Assembly (NCBI GenBank): GCA_964429855.1
Contig: CAYSDM010000022.1
Span: 1-64,000, forward strand
DNA length: 64,000 bases
Direction of reading: 5' to 3'
Origin: CALLMM01 sp964429855
GTDB lineage: Bacteria > Armatimonadota > Chthonomonadetes > Chthonomonadales > CAJBBX01
The first letter of the stretch is position 1. Each line of letters starts with the position of its first letter. The notes beneath the pieces are model-generated. The model was not told the origin of the DNA and searched no databases. It worked only from the letters and a program-made list of their open reading frames with translations. The position numbers and the translations under genes are program-made. Below are positions 35,017 through 42,090 of the stretch, piece after piece.

Positions 35017-35032
35017 TCACCACTTCAGCGCA
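35017..35032 (-). promoter_or_regulatory. 16-nt leader box shared by the two PEP-CTERM genes (copy B)
   Basis: Identical to the copy at 33151-33166. Here it lies 27 nt downstream of the sigma-54 promoter (50 nt in copy A). It overlaps the end of a ten-codon frame (ATG ... A-L-K-W stop), which has no start codon in copy A. Confidence 0.5.
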
Positions 35033-35059
35033 TGGGTCGAGATCTCCATTGACACTCAG

Positions 35060-35075
35060 TGCAAGTTCTGTGCCA
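35060..35075 (-). promoter_or_regulatory. Sigma-54 promoter of PEP-CTERM gene B
   Basis: Minus strand TGGCAC-AGAAC-TTGCA is a full match to the RpoN consensus. The predicted leader is ~115 nt. Confidence 0.82.
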
Positions 35076-35197
35076 AATCTGGCAACCAGGGCAACTTTTT
35101 TCGACTTTCACGCCGCACCTCTATTTCGGGCTGTAAACAGAGCTTGCGGATGCGGTTTTGAACTCAGCACAGAAATGGCGCTCGCGAAAATTCTCAA

Positions 35198-35213
35198 TGC
35201 AATTCGCGTGCCA
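35198..35213 (-). promoter_or_regulatory. Second sigma-54 promoter upstream of PEP-CTERM gene B
   Basis: Minus strand TGGCAC-GCGAA-TTGCA is again a full consensus match, 138 bp further upstream. No separate gene is visible between the two promoters, so it either drives the same gene with a ~255-nt leader or an unseen small RNA. It sits 63 bp after the end of kdsB. Confidence 0.7.
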
Positions 35214-35275
35214 AATGCCGCGCGTCAGGGTAGGAAATGCGAATTTTAAGAAAAATTAACAGGATTCGCGTCCCT

Positions 35276-36007
35276 CTACCGCCCTTGAGTCGCAAAGATC
35301 GCGCGGACGCCGGCTAAATCCTCCGGCGTATCCACCGAAAGAGGCGCCTTTTCGACGCGCACCATGCGGATCGTGAAGCCATGCTCCAGGGCGCGAAGCT
35401 GCTCCAGCGACTCGGTCTGCTCCAGCGGCGTGGGAGGCAGCGAGGCGAAGGTGAGCAGAAACTCCCGACGATAGGCATAGAGTCCGACATGCTGCATCAC
35501 GGGTATGGCCGCCGTCTCGCCGCGCTGAAAGGGGATGCGCGCGCGCGAAAAGTAGAGCGCGTTGTTGTGCCGGTCATGCACCACTTTGACGGTGGAAGGG
35601 GCGTTCAGTTCCGACTCCGGGCAGACGCACATCAGCGAACTCATTGGCAGGGCGGGGTCCGCCAGCAGCGGGGCGACCGCCTGCTCGATCACCTGCGGCT
35701 CGATCAGCGGCTCGTCGCCCTGAATGTTGACGATGATCTCAGCGTCCAGGTTGGCGGCGGCTTCCGCCAGACGGTCGGTGCCGGAGCGATGCCGCGGCGA
35801 GGTCATCACGGCTTTTCCGCCGAACCTTTCGACGGCTTTCAGAATCGCCTCGTCCGGCGTGGCGACCAGCAGGTCATCCAGACAGGCAGCCTGCCGGGCG
35901 CGCTCCCAGACCCACTGTATCATCGGCTTGCCTGCAATATCGAGCAGCGGCTTATCCGGCAGACGCACGGCGGCGAGGCGTGCCGGAATGATTCCCGTGA
36001 CTTTCAT
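35276..36007 (-). CDS. kdsB: 3-deoxy-manno-octulosonate cytidylyltransferase (CMP-Kdo synthetase)
   Basis: 243 aa from the ATG at 36007 (AAGGAGAG upstream). It activates Kdo with CTP for transfer to lipid A in the cytosol. Seen in order: I-I-P-A-R-L-A-A-V-R-L-P-D-K-P-L nucleotide loop, G-K-P-M-I-Q-W-V, T-S-P-R-H-R-S-G-T-D-R-L-A-E, N-I-Q-G-D-E-P-L-I metal/sugar motif, Y-F-S-R-A-R-I-P-F and H-V-G-L-Y-A-Y-R-R-E-F-L. Length is normal. It ends the kdsA-GT9-kdsB run, with 22 nt to the preceding gene. The longer open frame into the GT9 gene is rejected. Confidence 0.95.
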   Translation of the reverse strand: MKVTGIIPARLAAVRLPDKPLLDIAGKPMIQWVWERARQAACLDDLLVATPDEAILKAVERFGGKAVMTSPRHRSGTDRLAEAAANLDAEIIVNIQGDEPLIEPQVIEQAVAPLLADPALPMSSLMCVCPESELNAPSTVKVVHDRHNNALYFSRARIPFQRGETAAIPVMQHVGLYAYRREFLLTFASLPPTPLEQTESLEQLRALEHGFTIRMVRVEKAPLSVDTPEDLAGVRAIFATQGR

Positions 36008-36029
36008 GCTAACTCTCCTTCCAGACGGC

Positions 36030-37100
36030 TCAGTGGGGGGACGAAGCCCCGCTCGCTCGTAAGACAGACAGCGCCGCCTCCAGCACCGGCTCCGGGGGCA
36101 GAGCGTCGAGGGCGCGCCGGTTGGCATGGCGGTCTGCGTGTCCGGAGAGCGCGGGAACCGACACGACGCGATGCGGGGAGTCGTAGCCCCACTTCGCGCA
36201 GGTCTGCGGTCCCTGCACCGAGACGGTGGGGGTATTCAGGGCGGCGGCGGCATGGACCAGCGCGGTATCGTTGGCGATCATCAGGTCGGCTTCGGCAAGA
36301 AGCGCCAGCGCCTCGCGCAGATCGGTGCGTCCTGCCAGATTGGTAAAGGCGATTCGGCTGAGCGCGGCGACCTGCGCGCATGCCTCCTCCTCCTCCTTCG
36401 CCCCGATCAAAGCAAAGGAGGCGTTGAGACCGCCCGAATCTCCCCTCTGAAAATGCTGCGCCAGCCCTTCGGCGACGGCGGCGAATCGCGCCGCCTCCCA
36501 CTGCTTCTTGTAGGGGTCTTTCGCGCCCGGCTGAAAGAGTATGAGCGGACGGGGCAGCGGGGTTTTCGCGCCTGCCTCTCTCAGCATCTCCCGCGCGCGC
36601 TGTCGCTCCTCTGCCGTCACCCACAGTTCGGGAAGCCGGTACTCCGCCTCCACGCCGACGGCGCGCAGGAGATCGAGATAGCAGTCAATCTCGCGGGCGT
36701 CCCGTCGGTAGGGGACGCGGGTGGTCAGCAGCAGCCCGCGATACTCCGTATTGAATCCGATCCGTTGGGGGATGCGGGCGGAGGCGGCGACCCAGGCAGA
36801 GTGGAGGGAGCGGTTCAGCAGAAAGGCGGTGTCGAATCGCGCCGCCCGGATTCGGGAGATTAGCTGCCGGTTGGAACGCCATCCGCCGGGATTCTTCGGG
36901 TCGAACGTCCAGATGTCTCTCACATAGGGGCAGCCCTTCAGCAGGATCGGGAGCGCGGGACCGGTCAGCAGCGTGATCGCCGCGTCTGGAACGACCTCGC
37001 GAAGCCGCCGCAGGAACGGGGTGGCGACGATGGTGTCGCCCAGATAGCGAAACTTGGTGACGACCAGAACGCGCTGCGCGTCCGCCAGAAGGGGAGGCAT
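36030..37100 (-). CDS. GT9 family glycosyltransferase (heptosyltransferase-like)
   Basis: 356 aa; GAGGAGAT precedes the ATG. N-terminal half: V-L-V-V-T-K-F-R-Y-L-G-D-T-I-V-A-T-P-F-L-R-R-L, as in ADP-heptose:LPS heptosyltransferases. C-terminal half: L-I-L-F-Q-P-G-A-K-D-P-Y-K-K-Q-W, L-A-G-R-T-D-L-R-E-A-L-A-L-L and the donor-site D-L-M-I-A-N-D-T-A-L-V-H-A-A-A-A-L. Placement between kdsA and kdsB suggests inner-core LPS assembly at the cytoplasmic face. The sugar donor cannot be fixed from sequence. Confidence 0.88.
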   Translation of the reverse strand: MPPLLADAQRVLVVTKFRYLGDTIVATPFLRRLREVVPDAAITLLTGPALPILLKGCPYVRDIWTFDPKNPGGWRSNRQLISRIRAARFDTAFLLNRSLHSAWVAASARIPQRIGFNTEYRGLLLTTRVPYRRDAREIDCYLDLLRAVGVEAEYRLPELWVTAEERQRAREMLREAGAKTPLPRPLILFQPGAKDPYKKQWEAARFAAVAEGLAQHFQRGDSGGLNASFALIGAKEEEEACAQVAALSRIAFTNLAGRTDLREALALLAEADLMIANDTALVHAAAALNTPTVSVQGPQTCAKWGYDSPHRVVSVPALSGHADRHANRRALDALPPEPVLEAALSVLRASGASSPH

Positions 37101-37109
37101 GGGATCTCC

Positions 37110-37943
37110 TCAGAGCGATGGAGCGCGCCGGGCGATCCGATGGATTTCGACGACGGTTTTCAGCAGCGCGGGAAGCTGCGCCAGCGGGTACATGGTCGCT
37201 GAGTCGGAAAGCCCCTTCTCCGGCTCCGGGTGAACCTCCATAAAGAGGGCGTCTATCCCGACGGCGGCGGCGGCGCGCGCCAGATGCGGGATAAATTCGC
37301 GCCTGCCGCCGGACTGCGTCCCCGCCCCGCCCGGAAGTTGAACGCTGTGCGTGGCGTCAAAACAGACCGGATAGCCCAGCGCGCGCATCTGGGGCAGGGA
37401 GGTCATATCCACAACCAGCGTATTGTAGCCGAACGAGACGCCCCGCTCGGTCAGAATCAGGTTCCGGTTGCCGGTTTGCGTGACCTTCTGAACCACGTTC
37501 GCCATATCCCAGGGCGCGAGAAACTGCCCTTTCTTAACATTAATACCGCGTCCGGTCTGCGCAGCGGCAAGCAGCAGATCGGTCTGGCGGCAGAGAAAGG
37601 CGGGAATCTGCAGAACGTCTGCCGTCTCCGAGACCGGCTGCGCCTGCCAGGATTCGTGAATATCGGTCAGCACCGGGACACTGAACTCGCTGCGGATGGC
37701 GGACAGAACGGCCAGCCCCTGTTCCAGCCCCTGTCCGCGATAAGAGGCGGCGGCGGTACGGTTAGCTTTATCGAAGGAGGCTTTGAAGATATAGTTCACC
37801 CCGACTTCCGCGCAGATCGTCTTCACGGCGGCGGCGACTTCGCGGCAGAGGTCGAGGCTTTCAATCACGCACGGTCCGGCGATGAGCGTCAGGCGTTCCG
37901 ACTCTCCGCCGAGGGTGACGCTGCCGACGGTCACTGGATGCAT
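37110..37943 (-). CDS. kdsA: 3-deoxy-8-phosphooctulonate (Kdo-8-P) synthase
   Basis: 277 aa from the ATG at 37943, which matches the usual family start; the frame is open further upstream without family similarity. It condenses PEP with arabinose-5-phosphate. Motifs: L-I-A-G-P-C-V-I-E-S, F-K-A-S-F-D-K-A-N-R-T, L-T-D-I-H-E, V-L-Q-I-P-A-F-L-C-R-Q-T-D-L-L, N-V-K-K-G-Q-F-L-A-P-W-D-M, F-D-A-T-H-S-V-Q-L-P-G-G. The Cys in A-G-P-C is the metal ligand of the metal-dependent class. First gene of the Kdo run; it is divergent from the ilv operon. Confidence 0.95.
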   Translation of the reverse strand: MHPVTVGSVTLGGESERLTLIAGPCVIESLDLCREVAAAVKTICAEVGVNYIFKASFDKANRTAAASYRGQGLEQGLAVLSAIRSEFSVPVLTDIHESWQAQPVSETADVLQIPAFLCRQTDLLLAAAQTGRGINVKKGQFLAPWDMANVVQKVTQTGNRNLILTERGVSFGYNTLVVDMTSLPQMRALGYPVCFDATHSVQLPGGAGTQSGGRREFIPHLARAAAAVGIDALFMEVHPEPEKGLSDSATMYPLAQLPALLKTVVEIHRIARRAPSL

Positions 37944-38127
37944 CGCGGGCACTCCCGGATAGTGGCGCTGAGATGCGGAGCGCGCTCCGCGTCTCTTTCC
38001 ATCATTGTACCCGGTAGAGAGGCGGCTCAGGCTGTCTGTGAACGGAAGGAGTCCGCCAGAGGCGGGGTGACTCATGGAACCTTATGCACTATTTCACTAA
38101 AAATGCGGACGATTTACGCCGAAATAA

Positions 38128-38157
38128 TTGACGAGCAGGTAAAAGTCGTGATATGAT
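38128..38157 (+). promoter_or_regulatory. Sigma-70 promoter of the T-box/ilv operon
   Basis: TTGACG (38128-38133), 18-bp spacer, TATGAT (38152-38157). The transcript would start near 38164, just before the T-box leader. The gap 37944-38127 between kdsA and this promoter shows nothing else clear. Confidence 0.7.
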
Positions 38158-38164
38158 TATGTCC

Positions 38165-38473
38165 ACTGTCACATTTTTCACAAGGCGTGGATGAGGTCAG
38201 TACGCGCAGGCTTCCGTTTCAGAGAGTCGCCGGGTGGTGCGAGGCGATAAGGGTGTGCGCGGAAACTCCCCTCGGAGCTGAACGGTCGAACGGAGGACGC
38301 CTGCGGGCGTCGGGCTTCCCAGTAGCCTGTTACGGGCGCGCCCGTTATCGCGCAAAAAGTGGAGCGGCAAGACGGTCACGCGGCGGTGATCGGCGTCTTC
38401 GGATGCGCGGCTCTACAAGGGTGGTACCACGTGAGTTCAGCCTCTCGTCCCTTGGGGATGAGGGGCTTTTTTG
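38165..38473 (+). promoter_or_regulatory. T-box leader (tRNA-sensing riboswitch) with intrinsic terminator
   Basis: The hallmark T-box sequence AAGGGTGGTACCACG is at 38417-38431. A terminator stem (38441-38450 with 38456-38465) and a T6 run follow. Stem I features are also visible: AGTA at 38199-38202 facing a GGAAACTCCC specifier-loop sequence (38261-38270), and AGAGAG...GGGTGGTGCGAGGCGA at 38221-38246. The best specifier reading is CUC (38266-38268), a leucine codon, as expected for an ilv-leu operon; ACU (Thr) in the next register cannot be excluded. Uncharged tRNA binding should stabilise the antiterminator and allow reading into ilvB. Confidence 0.88.
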
Positions 38474-38536
38474 GTCACCGGGCGCCAACGCGCTCTCCCG
38501 GCGGATCTATCAGAAGCGAAAGGGTATGAAACAACG

Positions 38537-40345
38537 ATGAAAATGTCCGGCGCGAACATCATGCTGGAGTGTCTGCGGCGCGAGGGCGTGCGGCACATAT
38601 TCGGCTATCCTGGAGGGGCGGTGCTTCCGATCTATGACGCCCTCTACGGCTACACCGACATCGAGCACATTCTTGTTCGCCATGAGCAGGGAGCCTCTCA
38701 CATGGCTGACGGCTATGCGCGATCTACCGGTCAGGTGGGCGTCTGTCTGGCGACCAGCGGACCCGGGGCGACCAACCTCGTGACCGGGATCGCCACCGCC
38801 TACATGGACTCCATTCCGCTGGTCGCCATTACCGGGCAGGTGCGCACCAGCGTCATCGGAAAGGACGCCTTCCAGGAGGCGGACATCACCGGGATCACTA
38901 TGCCGGTCACCAAACATAACTTCCTGGTAAAGCGTCCCGAAGACCTGCCCCGCGTGATCGCCGAGGCGTTCTATATCGCCCGCTCCGGTCGTCCCGGTCC
39001 GGTGCTGGTGGACATTCCGCTGGATGTCAGCCTGATGAAGATCGAGTGGGACCCGGAGACCTACACCACGCAGGTCAATATTCCCTCCTACAAACCCACC
39101 ACGCGCGGTCATGAGATGCAGATTCGCAAAGCGGCTCAGTTTATTACCGAGGCAAAGCGTCCCGTGCTCTATGTGGGAGGCGGCGCGATTGCCTCCGGAG
39201 CCGCGAAAGAGGTGACCGAACTGGCGGAGCGCACCAACATTCTGGTGACGACCACCCTGCTTGGGAAAGGCGCGATTGACGAGACGCATAGGCTCTCGAT
39301 GGGGATGCTGGGGATGCATGGAACCGCATACGCCAACCATGCCGTCAACAACTGCGACCTGCTGATTGCCGTCGGAGCGCGGTTCGATGACCGCGTAACC
39401 GGCAAGGTGGACAAGTTCGCAACCGGCGCGAAGATCATCCACATAGACATTGACCCGGCGGAGATCGGGAAGGTGAAAGTGCCGGATGTGCCGATTGTGG
39501 GCGATGTGAAGACGGTGCTGACCGAACTGCTCAAACATGTTCAGCCCCGCCCCTGGTCGGAGTGGAATGATCAGATTCTGGAGTGGCGCAATCGCTTCCC
39601 GCTCATCTATCCGCGTGACGGCAAGCTCTATGCGGAGTATGTGATCGAGCAGATTGGCGAGGTGACCAACTGGGAAGCGATCATGACCACCGATGTCGGA
39701 CAGCATCAGATGTGGGCGGCGCAGTACTTCAAGTGCCGCCGCCCGCGCCAGTGGGTCACCTCCGGCGGACTGGGAACGATGGGCTTCGGACTTCCCGCCG
39801 CTATCGGCGTTCAGAAGGCGTTCCCCGATGCCACCGTCGTCTGCCTCTCCGGAGACGGCTCGTTTCAGATGTGCGTGCAGGAGTTGATGACCGCCACCGT
39901 CTACGGTCTGCCCGTCATTACGGCGATCATCAACAACCGCTCTCTGGGCATGGTGCGCCAGTGGCAGGAGATGTTCTATGAGGAACGGTACAGTCATGTA
40001 GACCTGCAGGCTTCGCCGGACTATGTGAAACTGGCGGAAGCCTACGGCGGCGCGGGGATGCGCGTCCAGAAGCCGGAGGATCTGCGCGCCGCGCTGGAAG
40101 AGGCGGTGAAGATTCGCAACCGACCGGTCGTGCTGGACTGCATGATCCCGACGGAGGAGAACGTCTACCCGATGATCCCGTCCGGTCAGAGTATTGATGA
40201 GATGAAGGTCCGCGAAAACCTGGAGGAACTGAAAGCCAGCGTCCATGCCGACAGCGAGACCTGGTCTTTCTCCGATGAGGAGAAGGTGCTGGAGCAGTAT
40301 GTCGAAGCGGTGCGCGCCGCGGAAGCGCGAGGGGAGAAGGAGTAG
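38537..40345 (+). CDS. ilvB: Acetolactate synthase, large subunit
   Basis: 602 aa from the ATG at 38537; the 22 extra upstream codons of the open frame overlap the T-box terminator and are rejected. It is ThDP-, FAD- and Mg-dependent and makes acetolactate or acetohydroxybutyrate, the first common step of branched-chain amino acid synthesis. Seen: catalytic Glu in R-H-E-Q-G-A-S-H-M-A-D-G-Y-A-R, K-D-A-F-Q-E-A-D-I-T-G-I-T, F-D-D-R-V-T-G-K, and the ThDP-binding G-D-G-S-F-Q-M...I-N-N-R-S-L-G-M-V. Length is typical. First gene of the operon under the T-box; ilvN follows 3 nt later. Confidence 0.97.
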   Translation: MKMSGANIMLECLRREGVRHIFGYPGGAVLPIYDALYGYTDIEHILVRHEQGASHMADGYARSTGQVGVCLATSGPGATNLVTGIATAYMDSIPLVAITGQVRTSVIGKDAFQEADITGITMPVTKHNFLVKRPEDLPRVIAEAFYIARSGRPGPVLVDIPLDVSLMKIEWDPETYTTQVNIPSYKPTTRGHEMQIRKAAQFITEAKRPVLYVGGGAIASGAAKEVTELAERTNILVTTTLLGKGAIDETHRLSMGMLGMHGTAYANHAVNNCDLLIAVGARFDDRVTGKVDKFATGAKIIHIDIDPAEIGKVKVPDVPIVGDVKTVLTELLKHVQPRPWSEWNDQILEWRNRFPLIYPRDGKLYAEYVIEQIGEVTNWEAIMTTDVGQHQMWAAQYFKCRRPRQWVTSGGLGTMGFGLPAAIGVQKAFPDATVVCLSGDGSFQMCVQELMTATVYGLPVITAIINNRSLGMVRQWQEMFYEERYSHVDLQASPDYVKLAEAYGGAGMRVQKPEDLRAALEEAVKIRNRPVVLDCMIPTEENVYPMIPSGQSIDEMKVRENLEELKASVHADSETWSFSDEEKVLEQYVEAVRAAEARGEKE

Positions 40346-40348
40346 GCA

Positions 40349-40876
40349 GTGGCAACGGCAATCAGCAACACGATCATGGCACAGATGCAGCAGCAGCATG
40401 TTATCACGGTTCTGGTAGAGAACCATCCCGGCGTTCTGGCGCGTGTGGCGGGTCTCTTTGCGCGGCGCGGCTACAATATCGAATCGCTGACAGTCTCGGT
40501 CACCGACGATCCGCAGGTCTCCCGCATGACGATCGTGGTGGGAGAAGATCATCGCGTTCTGGAGCAGGTCATCAAGCAGCTTCATAAGCTGATCGAGGTG
40601 ATCCGCGTCGCCGACTATGCGGAGTTTCCGGCGATTGAGCGGGAACTGGCGTTGATTAAAGTCAACGCCGATCCGAAGCACCGCCGCGAGATCATGGAGA
40701 TTGCGGAGGTCTTTCGCGGACGTATTGTAGATATGAGCGATAAGACTTTCGTGGTCGAGGTGACCGGCGGCACGGAGAAAATAGACAAAATCTACGAACT
40801 CCTGAGCGCGTATGGTATACGGGAGATGGTGCGGACGGGCGTCATCGCAATGGCGCGCGGCACGAAGACCGCCTAG
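40349..40876 (+). CDS. ilvN: Acetolactate synthase, small regulatory subunit
   Basis: 175 aa from the GTG at 40349, with AAGGAG just before it inside the end of ilvB; an ATG nine codons later is the alternative. N-terminal ACT domain: V-I-T-V-L-V-E-N-H-P-G-V-L-A-R-V-A-G-L-F-A-R-R-G-Y-N-I-E-S-L. The second conserved region contains E-L-A-L-I-K-V-N-A and F-R-G-R-I-V-D-M-S. The subunit binds valine (feedback) and stimulates IlvB. Confidence 0.96.
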   Translation: MATAISNTIMAQMQQQHVITVLVENHPGVLARVAGLFARRGYNIESLTVSVTDDPQVSRMTIVVGEDHRVLEQVIKQLHKLIEVIRVADYAEFPAIERELALIKVNADPKHRREIMEIAEVFRGRIVDMSDKTFVVEVTGGTEKIDKIYELLSAYGIREMVRTGVIAMARGTKTA

Positions 40877-40909
40877 ATCGTCCATGCGCAGTAAAAAGGC
40901 GGGTTTCCG

Positions 40910-41173
40910 GTGGATGCCATCAGAGCAGATTCATACCGCGACACAGAAGAGATGGGCTGCGGAGATCTGATTATCGCGCTCCGAAAGGCGATTCGGCCTC
41001 TGGAACCCGGACAGGTGCTGGAGATTCGGGCGACCGATACGGGGGCGTCCGAAGACATTCCGGCATGGTGTCGTCTGACCCGGCATGAACTGCTCGCCGG
41101 TCCGTGCGGTCCCGATAACGCGCACTATTTCATTCGAAAGCGGCGCACCGACTCTGCGTCGCAAAAGGGGTAA
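40910..41173 (+). CDS. TusA-like small protein lacking the CPxP motif
   Basis: 87 aa, GTG start (the annotated M is GTG; no strong ribosome-binding site). It follows the TusA/SirA pattern: a first Cys before a helix (M-G-C-G-D-L-I-I-A-L-R-K-A-I), L-x-P-G-Q-V-L-E-I-R-A-T-D, and D-I-P-A-W-C-R-L-T-R-H-E-L-L. TusA proteins carry persulfide sulfur on the Cys of C-P-x-P; here Cys is kept but the prolines are not (C-G-D-L). The same domain is repeated in the fusion at 42091. It sits between ilvN and a DsrE-like gene, another sulfur-relay family. Confidence 0.8.
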   Translation: MDAIRADSYRDTEEMGCGDLIIALRKAIRPLEPGQVLEIRATDTGASEDIPAWCRLTRHELLAGPCGPDNAHYFIRKRRTDSASQKG

Positions 41174-41185
41174 AAAGAGAGAAAC

Positions 41186-41545
41186 ATGGCGAAGCTGCTC
41201 ATCAGTATCACCAATGCGAAAAACGATACCGACCGCGCGACTGTCGGATTTGTGGTCGCCAACGCCTCGGTGGCTTCCGATGTGGAGACGGTCGTCTTTC
41301 TGAGCACAGAGGGCGTTCGTCTGGCGCAGAAGGGCTATGCCGATGACATCCATGAAGAGGGTTTTAAACCTCTCAAGGAGTTGATCGGCGACTTTGTGGA
41401 GGCGGGCGGAACGATCTGGGTCTGTTCGCCCTGCTTCAAAAAGCGCGGACTGGATGAGACTGCGTTGATAGAGGGCGCGACCATCGTAGGGGGCGCGAAA
41501 GCGGTGGAGTTCCTGGCGACCGGCGGGGCGAGCATCACCTACTGA
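41186..41545 (+). CDS. DsrE/YchN-like protein
   Basis: 119 aa; GAGAGAAAC precedes the ATG. It has the Rossmann-like DsrE layout: L-L-I-S-I-T-N-A-K-N-D-T-D-R-A-T-V-G-F at the start, E-T-V-V-F-L-S-T-E-G-V-R-L, and I-W-V-C-S-P-C-F-K-K-R-G-L with a C-x-x-C pair, then A-T-I-V-G-G-A-K. Members bind or relay persulfide sulfur, often together with TusA. It lies 12 nt after the TusA-like gene, so the pair is probably functional together. Confidence 0.85.
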   Translation: MAKLLISITNAKNDTDRATVGFVVANASVASDVETVVFLSTEGVRLAQKGYADDIHEEGFKPLKELIGDFVEAGGTIWVCSPCFKKRGLDETALIEGATIVGGAKAVEFLATGGASITY

Positions 41546-41563
41546 GAGGGGGATGCGGAGGCG

Positions 41564-42025
41564 CTACAGGCGTATCTGCGTGGCGAGGGAGACGGGAAAG
41601 AGGGTGATCGGCGCATGATGCGGCGTCCCGATCCCGTAGACTTTCACCCATCCCGGCACAATTCGGATACGCGCATGCGGCAGGCACTCGATGATCGGGT
41701 CTGTCGGGGCGATGCGCGCATAGCGCATCGCCTCTTCAAACAGAGCGGTCGGCGAGAGAATCTGCGCGTTGGAGATGGGATAGAATCCCTGATTGCGAAT
41801 CAGTTCCCGGTGGACGGCGCGCGCGAAGAACAGATGGAAGTAGTCGAGTGCGCGATCCTGTTCCAGTGTGAGACGGCTGCCGAGCGCGCGGCGAACCTCT
41901 CGCGTAACCCAGGCAGAGACGGCGTGCGCCTGCGCCCGGCAGCGTTTGTCCGAACTGCGGTGCAGATACCAGGTGCTGAGCGAAATCCAGAGAGACAAGA
42001 GATACTCCAGTAGTTTGTTCAGCAT
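41564..42025 (-). CDS. Hypothetical protein encoded against the operon
   Basis: 153 aa. N-terminal amphipathic/hydrophobic stretch (L-L-E-Y-L-L-S-L-W-I-S-L), then a helical, Arg-rich region and a C-terminal beta part (A-R-I-R-I-V-P-G-W-V-K-V-Y-G-I-G). No recognised family. It is the most protein-like frame in the 545-nt interval between the DsrE and TusA-OsmC genes, but a plus-strand frame also exists there and the ribosome-binding site is weak, so the call is tentative. If real it interrupts the plus-strand operon. Confidence 0.5.
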   Translation of the reverse strand: MLNKLLEYLLSLWISLSTWYLHRSSDKRCRAQAHAVSAWVTREVRRALGSRLTLEQDRALDYFHLFFARAVHRELIRNQGFYPISNAQILSPTALFEEAMRYARIAPTDPIIECLPHARIRIVPGWVKVYGIGTPHHAPITLFPVSLATQIRL

Positions 42026-42090
42026 CTTTTTCCATAAGCCCTGTTAAATCCACCATCTGCATTTTTATCTACGTATCGGCAAAAAGCCGG

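Noticed and set aside
35017..35050. Ten-codon upstream frame ending A-L-K-W-stop in the copy B leader
   Set aside because: The conserved box could be read as the end of a small peptide, but copy A has no start codon in the same frame, so it is treated as a nucleotide element.
34689..35249. 186-aa plus-strand open frame over the PEP-CTERM B promoter region
   Set aside because: It overlaps the 5' part of the PEP-CTERM gene and its sigma-54 promoters, with no motif or ribosome-binding site.
38510..40885. 791-aa minus-strand open frame
   Set aside because: Antisense to ilvB and ilvN, which are certain.
41615..42013. 132-aa plus-strand frame between DsrE and TusA-OsmC genes
   Set aside because: Arg-rich and motif-free; the minus-strand 153-aa frame is more protein-like, though even that is tentative.
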